Below, piece after piece: positions 35,301-45,756 of a DNA stretch of 64,000 nucleotides. This DNA comes from Hygrophila difformis. Lineage: Eukaryota > Streptophyta > Magnoliopsida > Lamiales > Acanthaceae. The DNA lies in assembly GCA_030278955.1 (NCBI GenBank), contig JAOANR010000004.1, positions 12,698,428 to 12,762,427 on the forward strand, read 5' to 3'. How positions within the stretch are numbered: position 1 is the stretch's first letter; each line of letters opens with the position of its first letter. Below the pieces are notes generated by a model. It was not told the origin of the DNA. It saw only the letters and a program-made list of their open reading frames with translations, and made no database searches. Position numbers and translations under genes: made by a program.

Positions 35301-37020
35301 TTCAATAATTCGCCTCAGCATTACACTGCCAGGATGCCCAAGTCTATTGTTTCAGGTAATAAATTCACTAGTAGCTTTCAAGCCTACTAGGTTATGTATT
35401 TCTGCGGCACATATTTTTGTAAAGTATAAGCCATGGGAGTAATATGACATTTTTTCATTCACAAATTTTTTTGCCATTTTCAATTCGAGTTATCAAAAGA
35501 TACTCGTGATCTGCCTCTTTTGAAGTTTCAATGTGATATCCATTTTTTTGAATATCATTGAAGCTCAGTAAATTTCTTCGAGCTTTGCGTGAGAACAAGG
35601 CATTTTCAATTGCCATTTTTGTCCATTCAGGGAGAAATATAACAGCTCTACCGGAGCCTTCAATGCATTTTGCATTACCGCTTATAGTTTTCACTGCGGT
35701 TTTTTCCAATTTTAAATTGGAGAAATAGCTTTTGCTTTTCAAAATTCTATGCGTTGTTGCACTGTCAATGAGGCAGATATCATCTCCGACTTTTGAATTT
35801 CCAGCATCCATTTCTTTACAAGAATATAAGAAGGTTATTAAACATCAGTAATATAAATATTATTAATGCACACATTTGTATTATACATGGATAATAAAAG
35901 GGAAGTACAAGATATCATTATTTATATTAAACAGGAATTATAAAAGATAAGTATAAAATATATATATGTGGCTATATAATATATTATTTAGTAACAGTAT
36001 CTGGCTCAACAAAATTATCAGCTTCCAGGTGCGTGATATTATCATTTAATATATTATCATATGTATCATCGTTGGCATTATGGTGTGCTTCAACACCTGG
36101 TCTTTCTTTTCGTTTCGAGGCCTGATACAGTTCGGCTAAGTGTTTAGCTGTGTGGCATGTATGACCCATATGGCCTTTAATTCCACAACGATCACAAATT
36201 TCATCATTTTGTTTGTGCTTTCTTGCATAATTTCTTTGTTGTGATTTGTAAGGCCTTCTGGTATTATATATGTGATTTTGCTCAAATCGAGGCTTATTTC
36301 GATAATTATTTGATGAGATGATTCACCTCTGCCTCGATTTTGATACCGATTTTGGCCACGATCATCATTTTAATTTTTAAAGTGCCCACGATCACGCACA
36401 TATTTCGATGATTGAGCCGCGTTCACCTCAGGGAACGGTTTTACACCTGCGGGCCTAGATTCATGATTTCTCAACAGCAATAGGCTGTTTTGTTCAGCCA
36501 ATAATAAGCAGGTGATAAGATCATAATATCTTTGAAAACCCTTTTGACGGTATTGCTCACTCAATATTGAGTTTTTAGCATGAAACGTAGAATATATTTT
36601 TTTTCAAGCATTTGTTCTTCAGAAATCTTTTGCCCACATAATTTCAATTGGGCTGTAATTTTGAACACATCGGAAATATATTCCCGGACTGTTTTGAAGT
36701 CCTGAAGTCTCAGGTTTTGCCAGTCATCACGGGCTCTTGGAAGCACCGTCTTTTTAAGATTATCATATCTTTCTTTCAACTTTTCCCACAACGCCAGTGG
36801 GGATTCCAGAGTCATGTACTCCATTTTAAGTGCATCTTCGATATGATGGCACAAGAAAGTCATGGCTTTTGTCTGATTCTGATGGCTGGGATTTTTGCTT
36901 TCAACAATAGTATCTTCCAGACCCATTGAAGTAAGATGCATTTTCACATCTCGGGCCTAGGAGATATAATTGCTTCCTTCAACGGTTAAGGGAGTAAATT
37001 CCTACTTTGCAAGGTTAGCC
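32334..37020 (-). pseudogene. Copia gag-pol of the nested element, broken
   Basis: Domains in order on the minus strand: gag UBN2-like region 37020-36370 with two stops near its start and a frameshift near 36580; zinc knuckle CDRCGIKGHMGHTC near 36190-36150; protease with DSATTH near 35765; GAG-pre-integrase and integrase start (GDICGPI, VLIDASSRW) 35321-34995 with a stop; rest of integrase (GLAESFIKRLQ) from 34916; reverse transcriptase in 33875-33618 and 33605-32334 with YVDDL near 33310; RNase H with TSSNHAEILAI and DLFTKSLP at the end, stopping near 32334. At least five interruptions. Normally the polyprotein would copy and insert the element; this copy cannot. Confidence 0.88.
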
Positions 37021-37101
37021 AAAATCTTATTGAAAATTTTGTAATAAAAATTATACCTCAAATTCTGGTAACTGGGGCAGAGTCTCCTCGTGCTGATAAC
37101 A

Positions 37102-37399
37102 TGTTGTAATAAAATATAACAAGCCTATGAGCTATATATAATTATATGTATGAGGTGTCTATGTACTATGTATTAATAGTGCAAATGAAACAAAGAACAG
37201 GAGGCAATTATCACTAGAGAGAAAATATAAGCAGATATAATCGTTGATGTATCATTTGTTCATTTCATTGCCTGAATTTATAGAGTGCAATGCCTCACTC
37301 TTTGACCAATCAAGCCCACTAAATCTGCTTGATAATTTTGACAATAGTATACATTAAATACATTCACATGCATGTGTTGTGTAACAGTGCATCTCAACA
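37102..37399 (-). repeat. 5' LTR of the nested copia, 298 bp
   Basis: Uninterrupted version of 31437-32179. It has an extra AAAATATAAGC-like insertion after AGAGAG compared with the 3' LTR. Confidence 0.92.
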
Positions 37400-37439
37400 C
37401 ACATATTATATTTATTAATGTATCCCACCTAACCCTATT

Positions 37440-37640
37440 AAATACTACTACTATTATAAATTAAAAATGAGTTAAAAATATTTGAAAAGATGTAAATATC
37501 TAATATTTGAAAAAATGTACATAATGAATGAAACGCTTAGGAAGTATTTTAAGTTGTTTTGAATTTATATTATTTGATGTATTTAAAAAAATGACATACC
37601 TTAAATTATTTTAATATATGATATATAATTTTAAGTATTT
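37440..37640. other. AT-rich interior of the short hAT-like element
   Basis: No coding potential. Ends in the TIR-proximal GAGGCG-rich block at 37650-37700. Confidence 0.5.
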
Positions 37641-37739
37641 TTCAACTTACGCCTCGAACCGCCTCGAGGCTTACGGCTCGTGAGGCGGTACAAAATCGTA
37701 CCGCCTAAAAAACCGTACTTTAAAACTTTGGTCACCACT

Positions 37740-38101
37740 ACACATGCTCTAAAAAATGCCAAGAAATACAAATATTGAAATGGCAACAAATAAGCAATCA
37801 AATGCCTAACATGCTGTCAAATACAAAAATTAACAATTACTCATATGCACATCCATCAATTTCGTCCCCATTCCACCAAAAATCCTACTACTTCGTCCAC
37901 CACCGCCGCCCTATTCCTCTTCATCCGGCCCCTTCTCCACTACAACGAGATCGATCTCCGTAACTTTCCCAATTAACCCACACAAGCCCTAACCCTAGCG
38001 TCGCCGGACTCCCTCCGCCGCCCTCCACCGTCAAAATCTACCGCCTTCCCACCACCGCCTTCCTCTCCTGTCACATCAACCCGCCGCTTCCTCTCGCCCC
38101 T
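37740..38101. other. Intergenic stretch, C-rich in its second half
   Basis: Positions 37880-38100 are rich in CCGCC/CCACC like a decayed 5' exon or LTR interior, but no consistent frame or family is apparent. Confidence 0.3.
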
Positions 38102-38380
38102 TTTACGACAGCTACCCCACAACCTCAACCCACCTCCGTACCCCGCCATAACTCCCCCCCTCCGATGAAAACAGCTCCACATAAAATTTGTAATAAATTA
38201 AACCACAAATACCTCCTCAAGCACTGCCACCGTCGTCCACTCGATGCTCCTCCAGCGTCGTAGTCGGTCCTTTCAATTCCACGGTTCGAGTCGCCAACCG
38301 TTCTGCTTTCCAATTTCAAACACGTGAACCCGTTTGAGAGGAAGATGGAGTCTTGGACTGTACGGTTTAGCACTTATACA
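38102..38380 (-). repeat. Partial LTR, same family as 40494-41188
   Basis: It matches 40910-41188 closely (for example TCGGTCCTTTCAATTCCACGG and GATGGAGTCTTGGACTGTAC) and has the same CACTTATACA end. The TATA, R and U5 parts are missing. Confidence 0.75.
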
Positions 38381-38383
38381 ATA

Positions 38384-38692
38384 CTCTCTCATTTCCACAA
38401 AATCCAATGCACAAAATCCAATCCAATGCAAAAGTGGCCACTTTCTCTTCTGCACATAACCCTAAACCCCAACCCCTAAACCCAATTGTTAAACGCTTTA
38501 TATCTCTAAATCGGTATAAGTAAAAATTATATAAAATGTATATTTTAAAACTATACAATTAGATGATTCTAACAAGACCACACTTGACTATTTTTCTCTT
38601 CTTATATCAATACAATAAAATTGAGTCAAAGTTAAACACAATGAACAGTATCAAAAGTAAAAAAAGGGTCACTTTTAATGGGACGGAGGGAG
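38384..38692. mobile_element. Stowaway-like MITE family A, 309 bp
   Basis: Right end GGGACGGAGGGAG, left end CTCTCTCATTTCC (degraded), TA on both sides. The interior (AGTAAAAATTATATAAAATG, CAAGACCACACTTGACTA) matches the MITE at 31474. Confidence 0.75.
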
Positions 38693-38699
38693 TACTACT

Positions 38700-39318
38700 T
38701 TGAAGTAAAATTTAGTAAAAGTTTGCTTGGAATATTTTGATTTATTAAACCCGAAAAATATTTTTGAATCTGACAGCTTAGGAGACTGGACTAGCTCCAT
38801 CTATGACCACCCCACCTATTGGATCAACATCCACATCACTAATTAATAAAAAAAAAACTAAAATTCAAAAGGTCCATAAGCTCATGGTCGACCTTTTCAA
38901 AAATCCAACCACATGGTTGCTTGTGGTTGCCTCTCCCTTGGCCAATGGGAAGGTGACATTTGTCTCATTCCCGTTGGCCTACTAAAATTTTAAATAAATT
39001 CTGTTAAAATCATTATATTTTTTATATTTTAAAATAAAAATAAATAATAAGTATATCACATTTTATAATTTTATAGATGACTCTTGCTATATTTTTGTTA
39101 AATACATAATATATCAATTTTGATATATTTAACCCATTTTCAAATTTTCATAAAATAAAAATAAATAAATATATATATTAATCTTTTAGAATTTTATTCT
39201 TTATAAGTAAAATAAAATATTTTATATTTTTGATACATTATTTTTTTATATTTCAATATAATCTTTTTATAAATTAAAATAATTATATATAATATTGTGG
39301 TTGGATGGTTGGGTGGTT
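38700..39318. other. AT-rich intergenic DNA
   Basis: Extremely AT-rich from about 38985 to 39300. No gene, TIR or LTR found. Confidence 0.5.
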
Positions 39319-39958
39319 ATTGATAGAGAGTAATGGTCCAAGTTTCCCTACAGGTTTATGGTGGGTGGAGAAGGTTAAATGGCATTGCTACTTATGGTGG
39401 AAATCCTTGATGACAGGACCTGAGATTGGCATGGAGAGTAATGGTCCAAGTTTCCTTGCAGGCTTATCTTTGAGGGGCAGCATTACTCATAGAATCCCTA
39501 GACAAGGTCTGGGTTGGGAGAAGCCGGAAAGGGGGTGGTGGAAAGTCAACACGGACGAGTCGTCCTTTGGTAACCCCGGCCCAGCTGGTATTGGCGGGGT
39601 AATTAGGGATGATATAGGGGAGGTGATTTTTACTTTGTCCGAGTACATTGGACAGGCTGATGCTACATTGGCGGAAGTCACAGCTGTAAGTCGGGTGTGT
39701 TCGGTGTTAGTACGTGATCAGGGCTTTCCATTGTGCAAGCTAATATTTGAATGCGACTCGGCTAACGTTGTGCGGTGGCTGGAGGATTTGGAGTCATTCC
39801 CGTGGCGATTTAGAGACCTGATCAGTCCAATCATGATGGTGATGAAGCATGCTGGGGTAGTAAGAGCACGTCACATATTTAGAGAACGCAACTCCATGGC
39901 TGACTACTGGGCAAGATTAGGCGCTGCGAAGGAGGAGAAGGTGGAGCTGTGGATGTAG
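39305..39958 (+). CDS. RNase H-like domain ORF of the truncated LINE
   Basis: The 217-codon frame begins a little before the insert, in target DNA. Residues about 75-205 form a plant RVT_3-type RNase H: WWKVNTDESSFGNPGPAGIGGVIRD is the first strand pair with the catalytic Asp, followed by E in ATLAEVTAVSR, FECDSANVV and RHIFRERNSMADYWA. The usual DGS is DES here. The stretch 39326-39470 contains an imperfect repeat (GAGAGTAATGGTCCAAGTTTCC twice, about 107 bp apart). Open to its TAG stop, so this is a young or lightly mutated insertion. Unlikely to be expressed as a host gene. Confidence 0.7.
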   Translation: MVGWLLIESNGPSFPTGLWWVEKVKWHCYLWWKSLMTGPEIGMESNGPSFLAGLSLRGSITHRIPRQGLGWEKPERGWWKVNTDESSFGNPGPAGIGGVIRDDIGEVIFTLSEYIGQADATLAEVTAVSRVCSVLVRDQGFPLCKLIFECDSANVVRWLEDLESFPWRFRDLISPIMMVMKHAGVVRARHIFRERNSMADYWARLGAAKEEKVELWM

Positions 39959-40171
39959 TCTTGCGGTGATTATGGTCTGTTTTGCTTTGTGGGGGGATAG
40001 AGTATTTTGATGGGGTGGGATGCTGTCCTCAATGGGAGTGGAATCCCTCCGTAATGGCATTGTGATTAATCTGTAATATGTAGTATGCGGTTAGGGTGTG
40101 GGTGTTTGCTCGAATGATGTATGCAATGGTGAAAGGAAGTAATAAATATCTTTTTCTCAAAAAAAAAAAAA
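39333..40171 (+). mobile_element. 5'-truncated LINE (3' end with RNase H), TSD 14 bp
   Basis: ATTGATAGAGAGTA occurs at 39319-39332 and again at 40172-40185. The right copy directly follows a poly(A) run (about 14 A, ending 40171), the signature of target-primed reverse transcription. The insert is 839 bp and carries only the C-terminal RNase H domain of a plant L1-type ORF2. Confidence 0.88.
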
Positions 40172-40185
40172 ATTGATAGAGAGTA

Positions 40186-40477
40186 TGTAAAATTGGGATG
40201 GTTGGGTTGGGATGGATATTGATGAGTTGGAGGAGAGAAAAATTAATTAAATAATGTGATGGTTGGATGGTTGGGTGGTTTGGGTGGTTATGGTTAAAGA
40301 TAGTCTTACTATTTTTCAACATATACAACCACCCTCATCAAATATTATATCCGTTCCAATGCACCAACCAAAGCACACACACATTTAACGATTCATTCAG
40401 ATGTAAATAGTATGCAACCGATAGCGTGATTACTAAGATCAGATTAACTGCGACCACAGAGCATACTACGCAATCAA
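40186..40477. other. Intergenic DNA between LINE and LTR
   Basis: Contains GGATGGTTGGGTGGTT repeats near 40258-40290. No gene seen. Positions 40440-40477 are the internal leader of the LTR element on the minus strand. Confidence 0.4.
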
Positions 40478-40490
40478 GGCTCTGATACCA
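40478..40490 (-). other. Retroelement primer-binding site
   Basis: The reverse complement reads TGGTATCAGAGCC, complementary to the 3' end of initiator methionine tRNA, three bases after the LTR end (CAACA). Confidence 0.88.
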
Positions 40491-40493
40491 GTT

Positions 40494-41188
40494 TGTTGCG
40501 GAAGTGTACCCAAATTAGCCAAATGCAGCAAAATAAACAGACACGGAGAATTTACGTAGTTCGATCAAATCGACCTACATCCACATGCAAAAGAGGAGAA
40601 ACAAATTTTACTATGAGGGAAAATATTACAAAAATGTTTGGACAGTAATTTCCTGACCCACAAAACCACTCAACAAATGTAGACTCCTCGCAAAAGAAAA
40701 GCCTACCAAAACACCTGCCTAGAAGTATAAAACTCTCTAAGCCTAATCCCTCAATCTGCTCACTGAAGTTAGGAAGCAGAAAAGAAAGCTACTCCTTGGT
40801 GTGTTTAGAATGAAAGCCCAGCGCTCCCTTTTATAGCCAATATGCAGGGATGGGAGAGCCTTAAATTGTCACCAACCCCCAACCCCCAACTGCCTATAAT
40901 TACGCACCACCTAACACCCCACAACCCCAACTCACCTCCGTACCCTGCCGTAACCCCCCTCCCCCCCCCCCCCCCCAAACAATTCCACATAAACTTATAG
41001 TAAATTAAACCACAAATACCTCCTGACGCACTGCCATCGTCGTCCAATCGATGCTCCTCCAGCGTCGCAGTCGGTCCTTTCAATTCCACGGTCCGACTCG
41101 CCAACCGTTCCCAGTTTCCGATTTCAAACACGGGAATCCGTTTGAGAGGGAGATGGAGTCTTGGACTGTACGGTTTAGCACTTATACA
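40494..41188 (-). mobile_element. LTR with adjacent PBS, remnant of an LTR retroelement
   Basis: On the minus strand the 695-bp unit starts TGTATAAGTGCTAAACC and ends CACTTCCGCAACA. TTGGCTATAAAAGGG (40826-40840) is a good TATA box. The internal region beyond the PBS is lost within a few tens of bases, so this is a 5' LTR left by deletion. A C-run lies at 40957-40976. Confidence 0.8.
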
Positions 41189-41191
41189 ATA

Positions 41192-41458
41192 CTTCCTCTG
41201 TTTTGTTTTTTTGTTAGCTACATTTGAGTTTTCGACACTATTCACACATACACTTTGACTTAAAGTTTTATCATAGTTATACAAGTTAAAATGTAATCAA
41301 GTGAGATCTTGTTAGATTCGTCTCATCGTGTAGTTTTTAAATATCAAACTTTTAGAATTTTTACTTGTAGCGAACTTGAATTATTAGTGGTTTAAATTAA
41401 AATGTATATTGAACTACGTGTTAGGTGGGTCCGTAACAAACATTAAGAAATAGAGAAA
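41192..41458. mobile_element. MITE family A copy abutting the LTR
   Basis: CTTCCTCTGTTTTG at the left with TA before it; the right end is degraded near AATAGAGAAAATA. The core matches 770-1013 in the same orientation. The right boundary is approximate. Confidence 0.65.
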
Positions 41459-41459
41459 A

Positions 41460-42510
41460 TATAATTATTATTTTCTTTTCCTTTTTCTTAATTGTTTGGG
41501 TATTTTTTTTGGACTAACGTTTTACATCCGGGGATACCAAAACTCCGAGGCGTGATTACTAATGCAGTAGTAGTAGTAGTATATTCTAATGCAGCTGCAC
41601 ATAAATTCTATTTTGCCCACGCAGGAGGCTGTGTACATACCCTATATTTGAACGACGACAACAGTACAAGTCTCATATCATCAATTTCAAATTCCAAAGT
41701 GAAACATGTTTTAGAAACCTCCTCAAACACATACACTATAACGTACCAAATTAAAAGGGCGAAGTTTTTTTAACTCGTTCAGCAAGGCATCCTAAAACAA
41801 CTTCAAAATCCAGATCCAAAAAAAAAAAAAAACTGAAAATAACTAGCTAGGGCAACTTACTTATAAGGTGACAAATCGGGCTAGAAAAATTCAAACCAAT
41901 TGATTCCAAATCCCAAAATCAACTTCAACAAGTGTAATGCAAGTTACCTGTACGTACTACGTAGATATCACCAGCTACTAGTTTATTTATTTAAAGGGAG
42001 CTCCTTGTTTCTTCACATAAGCTGAGAGAACCTATGGAAACCTTTCCAAAGGTATGGAATGAATTGTAAAAGAGATCGAGATATAAGCTCGGCACAAGTT
42101 TTTAAATGATATTAAAACCGACTTTTTAGCCGTTGAGTTCTTTGGGCGCGACTATGCCTTGAGCGCAATGTGCCTAAAAATCAGGCCGAATCACCACTTC
42201 TCGGGCCCAATTTACATGTTTCGGATTTACGGAGTTACAAAAAAAATTTAGTAAATTGTTCGAGCTGGTTGTTTCCATCACTTTGGTGTCACCTTTACCA
42301 AAAAAAAAAAAAAAAAAAAAAAAAAACACTTATTTACGTATAGTACAGAAGAAACATTTCATGTTTATCAATCATCACAAACCCTCCAACCAACAAATTA
42401 GGCAAATTAAACTAGACAAAAAAAAAAAAAAAGAAATTTATGGTACATACTTACACACATTTTGTGAAGAAACCTGCATTTACCTTACACCATAACTACA
42501 AAACTACATT
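41460..42510. other. Intergenic DNA with simple repeats
   Basis: AGT triplets near 41566-41582, A-runs at 41820-41834 and 42300-42326. No gene seen; the right part should hold the 3' UTR of the antisense gene ending at 42512. Confidence 0.4.
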
Positions 42511-42511
42511 G

Positions 42512-45500
42512 TCAAACCTGGAGACTTGTAACAGTATGTGCACCAAGAGACAAGCATGCCAGAATAGTGATGGCCAGACATGCTGCCACAGTTCCTCTCG
42601 CTTGGCCTTGGACCGGGTTTCCACCATTGTGTCGGTTATGCTGAGCGTTCCTTCCAGCACCTCCCGCTGCTGCTGCATAAAAGGGTATCACAGCAGCACC
42701 CGCCTGCCCCTGTGGGCGTGCGCCGCGGCCATTTGTGTTGCCTGTTTGGGGATGGCTGCCACCGCTAGCCCCGGTGGAGGCGCCATGGCCGCCGCCAAGT
42801 CTCATCGTATCGGATAGAGTTTTGTGATGCTCATTTGCTTCATGATGATAGTATCTTCTATTCCTTCGGTTGTTGATCAAATCTTGGTTACCTGCTTTTT
42901 GTGGTTTTGTAATTAAATTGCTATAGCTCTTAAATCTTGGATTCTCAAAGAACATGCATGTGTTGATTGGATTTTAAGCCAAAATTATGTTTATGTATGA
43001 GGTATGTTTTAGGATTAATTATAAATTTATTCAATTTTAAAATCTGTCACATATATCCATATAGAAATTCAGAGTTCATGCGGTTTTGAATAATGTAACA
43101 TGAGCATCATAACCATTAACCAACACCATTTGAGCGTAGATCAAACAATGTAAGACCTTTTTTTTATTTTTTTTATTTTGGGGTTAATAATTCACACATC
43201 CAAGCGTCGGCAAACATAAGATAAGACTTTTTAATCCAAAACTTACATATTTTAATTTTATTTGGATGCTTTTAATCAAGGTTGTTAAGATCGGGATCCT
43301 ATATGGGATCGTTTTTCTCTTTGTAAGATCGAGATCGTAGGATCGAATCGGGATCCTAAGATCTTATGAAATTGTAATAATGGATAAATTCAATTATGCA
43401 TACTAACAAGTAAAAGCATTATTTCGTATGTGTTATGAATCTTGCAAGCTAATTAATACAATACAGTACAAAAACATCACAACTAAACATAAAATATTTC
43501 CACATACATATATATTATGTTTTTTTGTACAGATCATACACAAGGAATACAAGTTCTTAAGTTTAAAATTAAATAAAAAAAGTTACTTTGATCCCAAATC
43601 ATAAAATACTACAAAAGTTTTATGGTTTAAGAGGGTATGATCGTAAGATCGTAGAAGCGTTTGAGAGAATATGACCATAAGATCGTAATATTCTACTATC
43701 AGGATCGGGATCTTACTAATTTTAAGATCCTACGAGGATCGAGATCGTAAAATCGTAAGATCTTAAGATCATGATCGGGATCTTAACAACTATGCTTTTA
43801 ATAATATACAAATTTATAAAGAATGTAATTAAAAGAATTTATTGGGAACATATGTCACACAAGTGAATTCATAAGGATTCAAGCCCAAATATGTGCGGCC
43901 TTGCTTAAGTGATCCTTATAAGTGTTTTTATGCGTGTGCCGGGTATCCACAAGCCATATTAGCAAAACTAATCCCTCAATGATCTGGTAGGTATTGAAGG
44001 TTTGTCTCTCCCTAAGTAGAATTCTGCATAGAGAAAGGTCGAACCTGGGCTTTTTCATGAGCAGTGATCCTTATAAGTTATAACCACCACCGTTGTATAT
44101 TATTATTATTATTATTATTATTTCTCACAAGTTAACGAAATTTATTTCTCTATTAAAGATTTAAAATGATCCATGCAAGGGATGTAGACTTGGCCAGCTA
44201 GTGGTCAAGTTCTCTGACTATCAATATGTAGGTTAGGGATTCAATTCCCCACCCGGCCCCTTATCCACCCCCTTTGTTTATTTATAATTTTTGTGGCATG
44301 TGCTCCCACCACTCACTTCCTAGCTTGGATAGTCTGTTGAGTTAAAAAAAAAAATGATCCATGTAGCTTCTTAATTAAATACTACACAATGAGATATATA
44401 GAGTTAATCAAATTGATTGGTTGCTCAACATTCTAATTTTAAATTATGATGATTGGAGGTTTTACTAATCCATTTCATTCCTTTACATAGCCAAAAGAAA
44501 ATAATAAAATTATTAATCTGATACAGCATACAGGCCAGGCTGCATCATTAAGATAGTGGATGAGTGCCCCCTCCTACTTTATCCCATCCTCCCTCAACAA
44601 TTGATTATAAAATGATAAAAAGTGTAGTAGTCCTACCTAGTGCATAATGCTTTTAAGTCTTTTGTGTAGAAAGCACAACAAAAAAGAAAAATTAAAAAAA
44701 TGATGAAGAAACACCAAGTTCAATTGAGAATTGAAGAGGGGGAAAACAAAAGGTGTGGAATAGTAAAGGTTTTCTTGCAGAAATTGGATGGGTAAGAATT
44801 CTGATTGATTATGGAAGCCAAAAGAAAGACAGAAAAAAAACTGTCTTCTCCTTTCTTCCCACATCTCAACTCCCAAACAAACGCAGAAACAATATTAACT
44901 TCTTTTGAACTCTTCTTGGGCAATTAGTGGCTTGTTTTTTTTCAGTAAACCTGGATTCAGAGCTTTTGGTCCCGTTTGATTGGTTTTATAAGAGGTTCTT
45001 ATTAATTCCTTATCAGTACATTTATTGATAAGATAACTTCTGATGAAAGCAATCAAATATAAACTTTGTTTAGCTAAGGTGGTTGTTTGTTGAAATATAG
45101 TTAATAGCTAATACTCCCTCCGTTCCAAAATAGTAGTCTTTTTAGAGATGAAAAAATGTTCCATAATAGTTGTCATTTTGGGTATTTCAATGTAAGTTTT
45201 CCAATATTACCCCTTTATTCCCCCAATAATATTCATTCTCTCTCCACCCAAATACATTTCTTGGTAAGTGATAGGGGTAGAAATGGAAGATTGTGTGGTA
45301 ATAATTATGTTTCTTGGTTTGTGTAATATTTGCTAGAAAGACAACTAAAAAAGAACGGAGGGAGTATTATAGTATTTGATGAGGTTTTAAAGATGTATAG
45401 CTGTTTTTTTTTTTTTTTTAACTTTGTTTTGTTCATTAAGATTTTAAGATCAAATTGTTGAATTATAACGGCTCATTCAATTGAAGCCTTCAGAAAAGAG

Positions 45501-45713
45501 TTGAAAACCCAAAAGAAATACTATTTGATAAAACCTTACATGGAAGATAGCTAATCGATCGATCTATCTATCTATCTATCTATAAGCAGCAGAAAGAAAC
45601 AAAGAAAAGAAATGAAAGAAGCAGCAAGAAAGCATACCTGAAGAAAAGGAATGAGTAGAAAGAATCAAAAGGGAGAAGAAGATGGTGATGACATACACCC
45701 ACCCCAAACTCAT
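42512..45713 (-). CDS. Predicted small secreted Gly/His-rich protein, two exons, 151 aa
   Basis: Exon 1 (45713-45638) encodes MSLGWVYVITIFFSLLILS followed by THSFSS, a classic signal peptide, and ends at donor CAG/GTATGC. Exon 2 (42891-42512) starts after AAAGCAG; phases fit (76+380 nt = 152 codons including stop). The mature part begins near NQDLINNRRNRRYYHHEANE, continues with a Gly/Ser/His segment (LGGGHGASTGASGG, GNTNGRGARPQGQAG) and VIPFYAAAAGGAG, and ends in a hydrophobic stretch (TVAACLAITILACLSLGA), possibly a GPI-anchor signal or membrane segment. A TATA box lies 30 bp upstream of the ATG. The 2.7-kb intron is full of transposons. I do not recognise the family; splicing is predicted only. 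An unspliced alternative would start at 42955 or 42805. Confidence 0.6.
43277..43791. mobile_element. Mutator-like MITE, 515 bp, rich in GATC motifs
   Basis: The left end AGGTTGTTAAGATCGGGATC and the inverse of GATCGGGATCTTAACAACT are TIRs. ATGCTTTTAAT flanks both sides (43266-43276, 43792-43802); 9-11 bp duplication is typical of Mutator-like elements. Both ends carry many AAGATCGTAAGATCG-like motifs. Confidence 0.82.
43924..44062 (-). mobile_element. SINE family 2, TSD 16 bp
   Basis: AGTGATCCTTATAAGT flanks it at 43908-43923 and 44063-44078. The reverse complement carries the B-box-like CAGGTTCGACC and ends GGATACCCGGCACACGCATA plus A-run, matching the family-2 copy at 17322-17515. Confidence 0.85.
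44099..44121. repeat. (ATT)n microsatellite
   Basis: About seven ATT units in a row. Confidence 0.85.
44176..44350 (+). mobile_element. SINE family 1, TSD 13 bp
   Basis: AAAATGATCCATG occurs at 44163-44175 and 44351-44363. An A-box-like CTTGGCCAGCTAGTGG and a B-box-like GGGATTCAATTCCCC indicate tRNA ancestry; it ends GATAGTCTGTTGAGTT plus A-run. Confidence 0.9.
45114..45364. mobile_element. Stowaway-like MITE, 251 bp
   Basis: CTCCCTCCGTTCCAAAATAG at the left and the inverse of AAAAAAGAACGGAGGGAG at the right, TA on both sides. It lies in the intron of the antisense secreted-protein gene. Confidence 0.9.
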
Positions 45714-45742
45714 CTTTTAATTTTTTTCTTTTTCAGTGCACT

Positions 45743-45756
45743 CTATATATATATAG
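45743..45756 (-). promoter_or_regulatory. TATA box of the small secreted-protein gene
   Basis: CTATATATATATAG lies 30-43 bp before the ATG at 45713 on the minus strand, which leaves a very short 5' UTR. Confidence 0.55.

Larger units (their letters stand above)
31437..37399 (-). mobile_element. Ty1/copia LTR element, reverse orientation, nested
   Basis: LTRs at 31437-32179 (including a 453-bp MITE) and 37102-37399 begin TGTTGTAATAAAATA and end CATCTCAACA. A polypurine tract (CAGGGGGAG on the minus strand) abuts the 3' LTR at 32180-32188. TTATCAGCACGAG next to the 5' LTR (37088-37100) is the likely primer-binding region. Flanks GGCAT and CACAT agree at only 3 of 5 bases, so the TSD is imperfect. 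The gag-pol region between is broken. Confidence 0.9.
31019..37730. mobile_element. Short hAT-like element split by a copia insertion
   Basis: The left end CACTGTTTTAAAAAACGGTA and the reverse complement of the right end CAAAGTTTTAAAGTACGGTT are imperfect TIRs. Subterminal sequences are rich in GAGGCG/CGCCTC. Flanks ATCACCAC (31011-31018) and GTCACCAC (37731-37738) match at 7 of 8 bases, a hAT-size TSD. Without the nested copia the element is about 750 bp (31019-31436 plus 37400-37730) and encodes nothing. Confidence 0.75.

Noticed and set aside
44176..44350. tRNA-like A and B boxes suggesting a tRNA gene
   Set aside because: No cloverleaf or acceptor stem; the unit has an A-tail and a TSD and recurs elsewhere, so it is a SINE.
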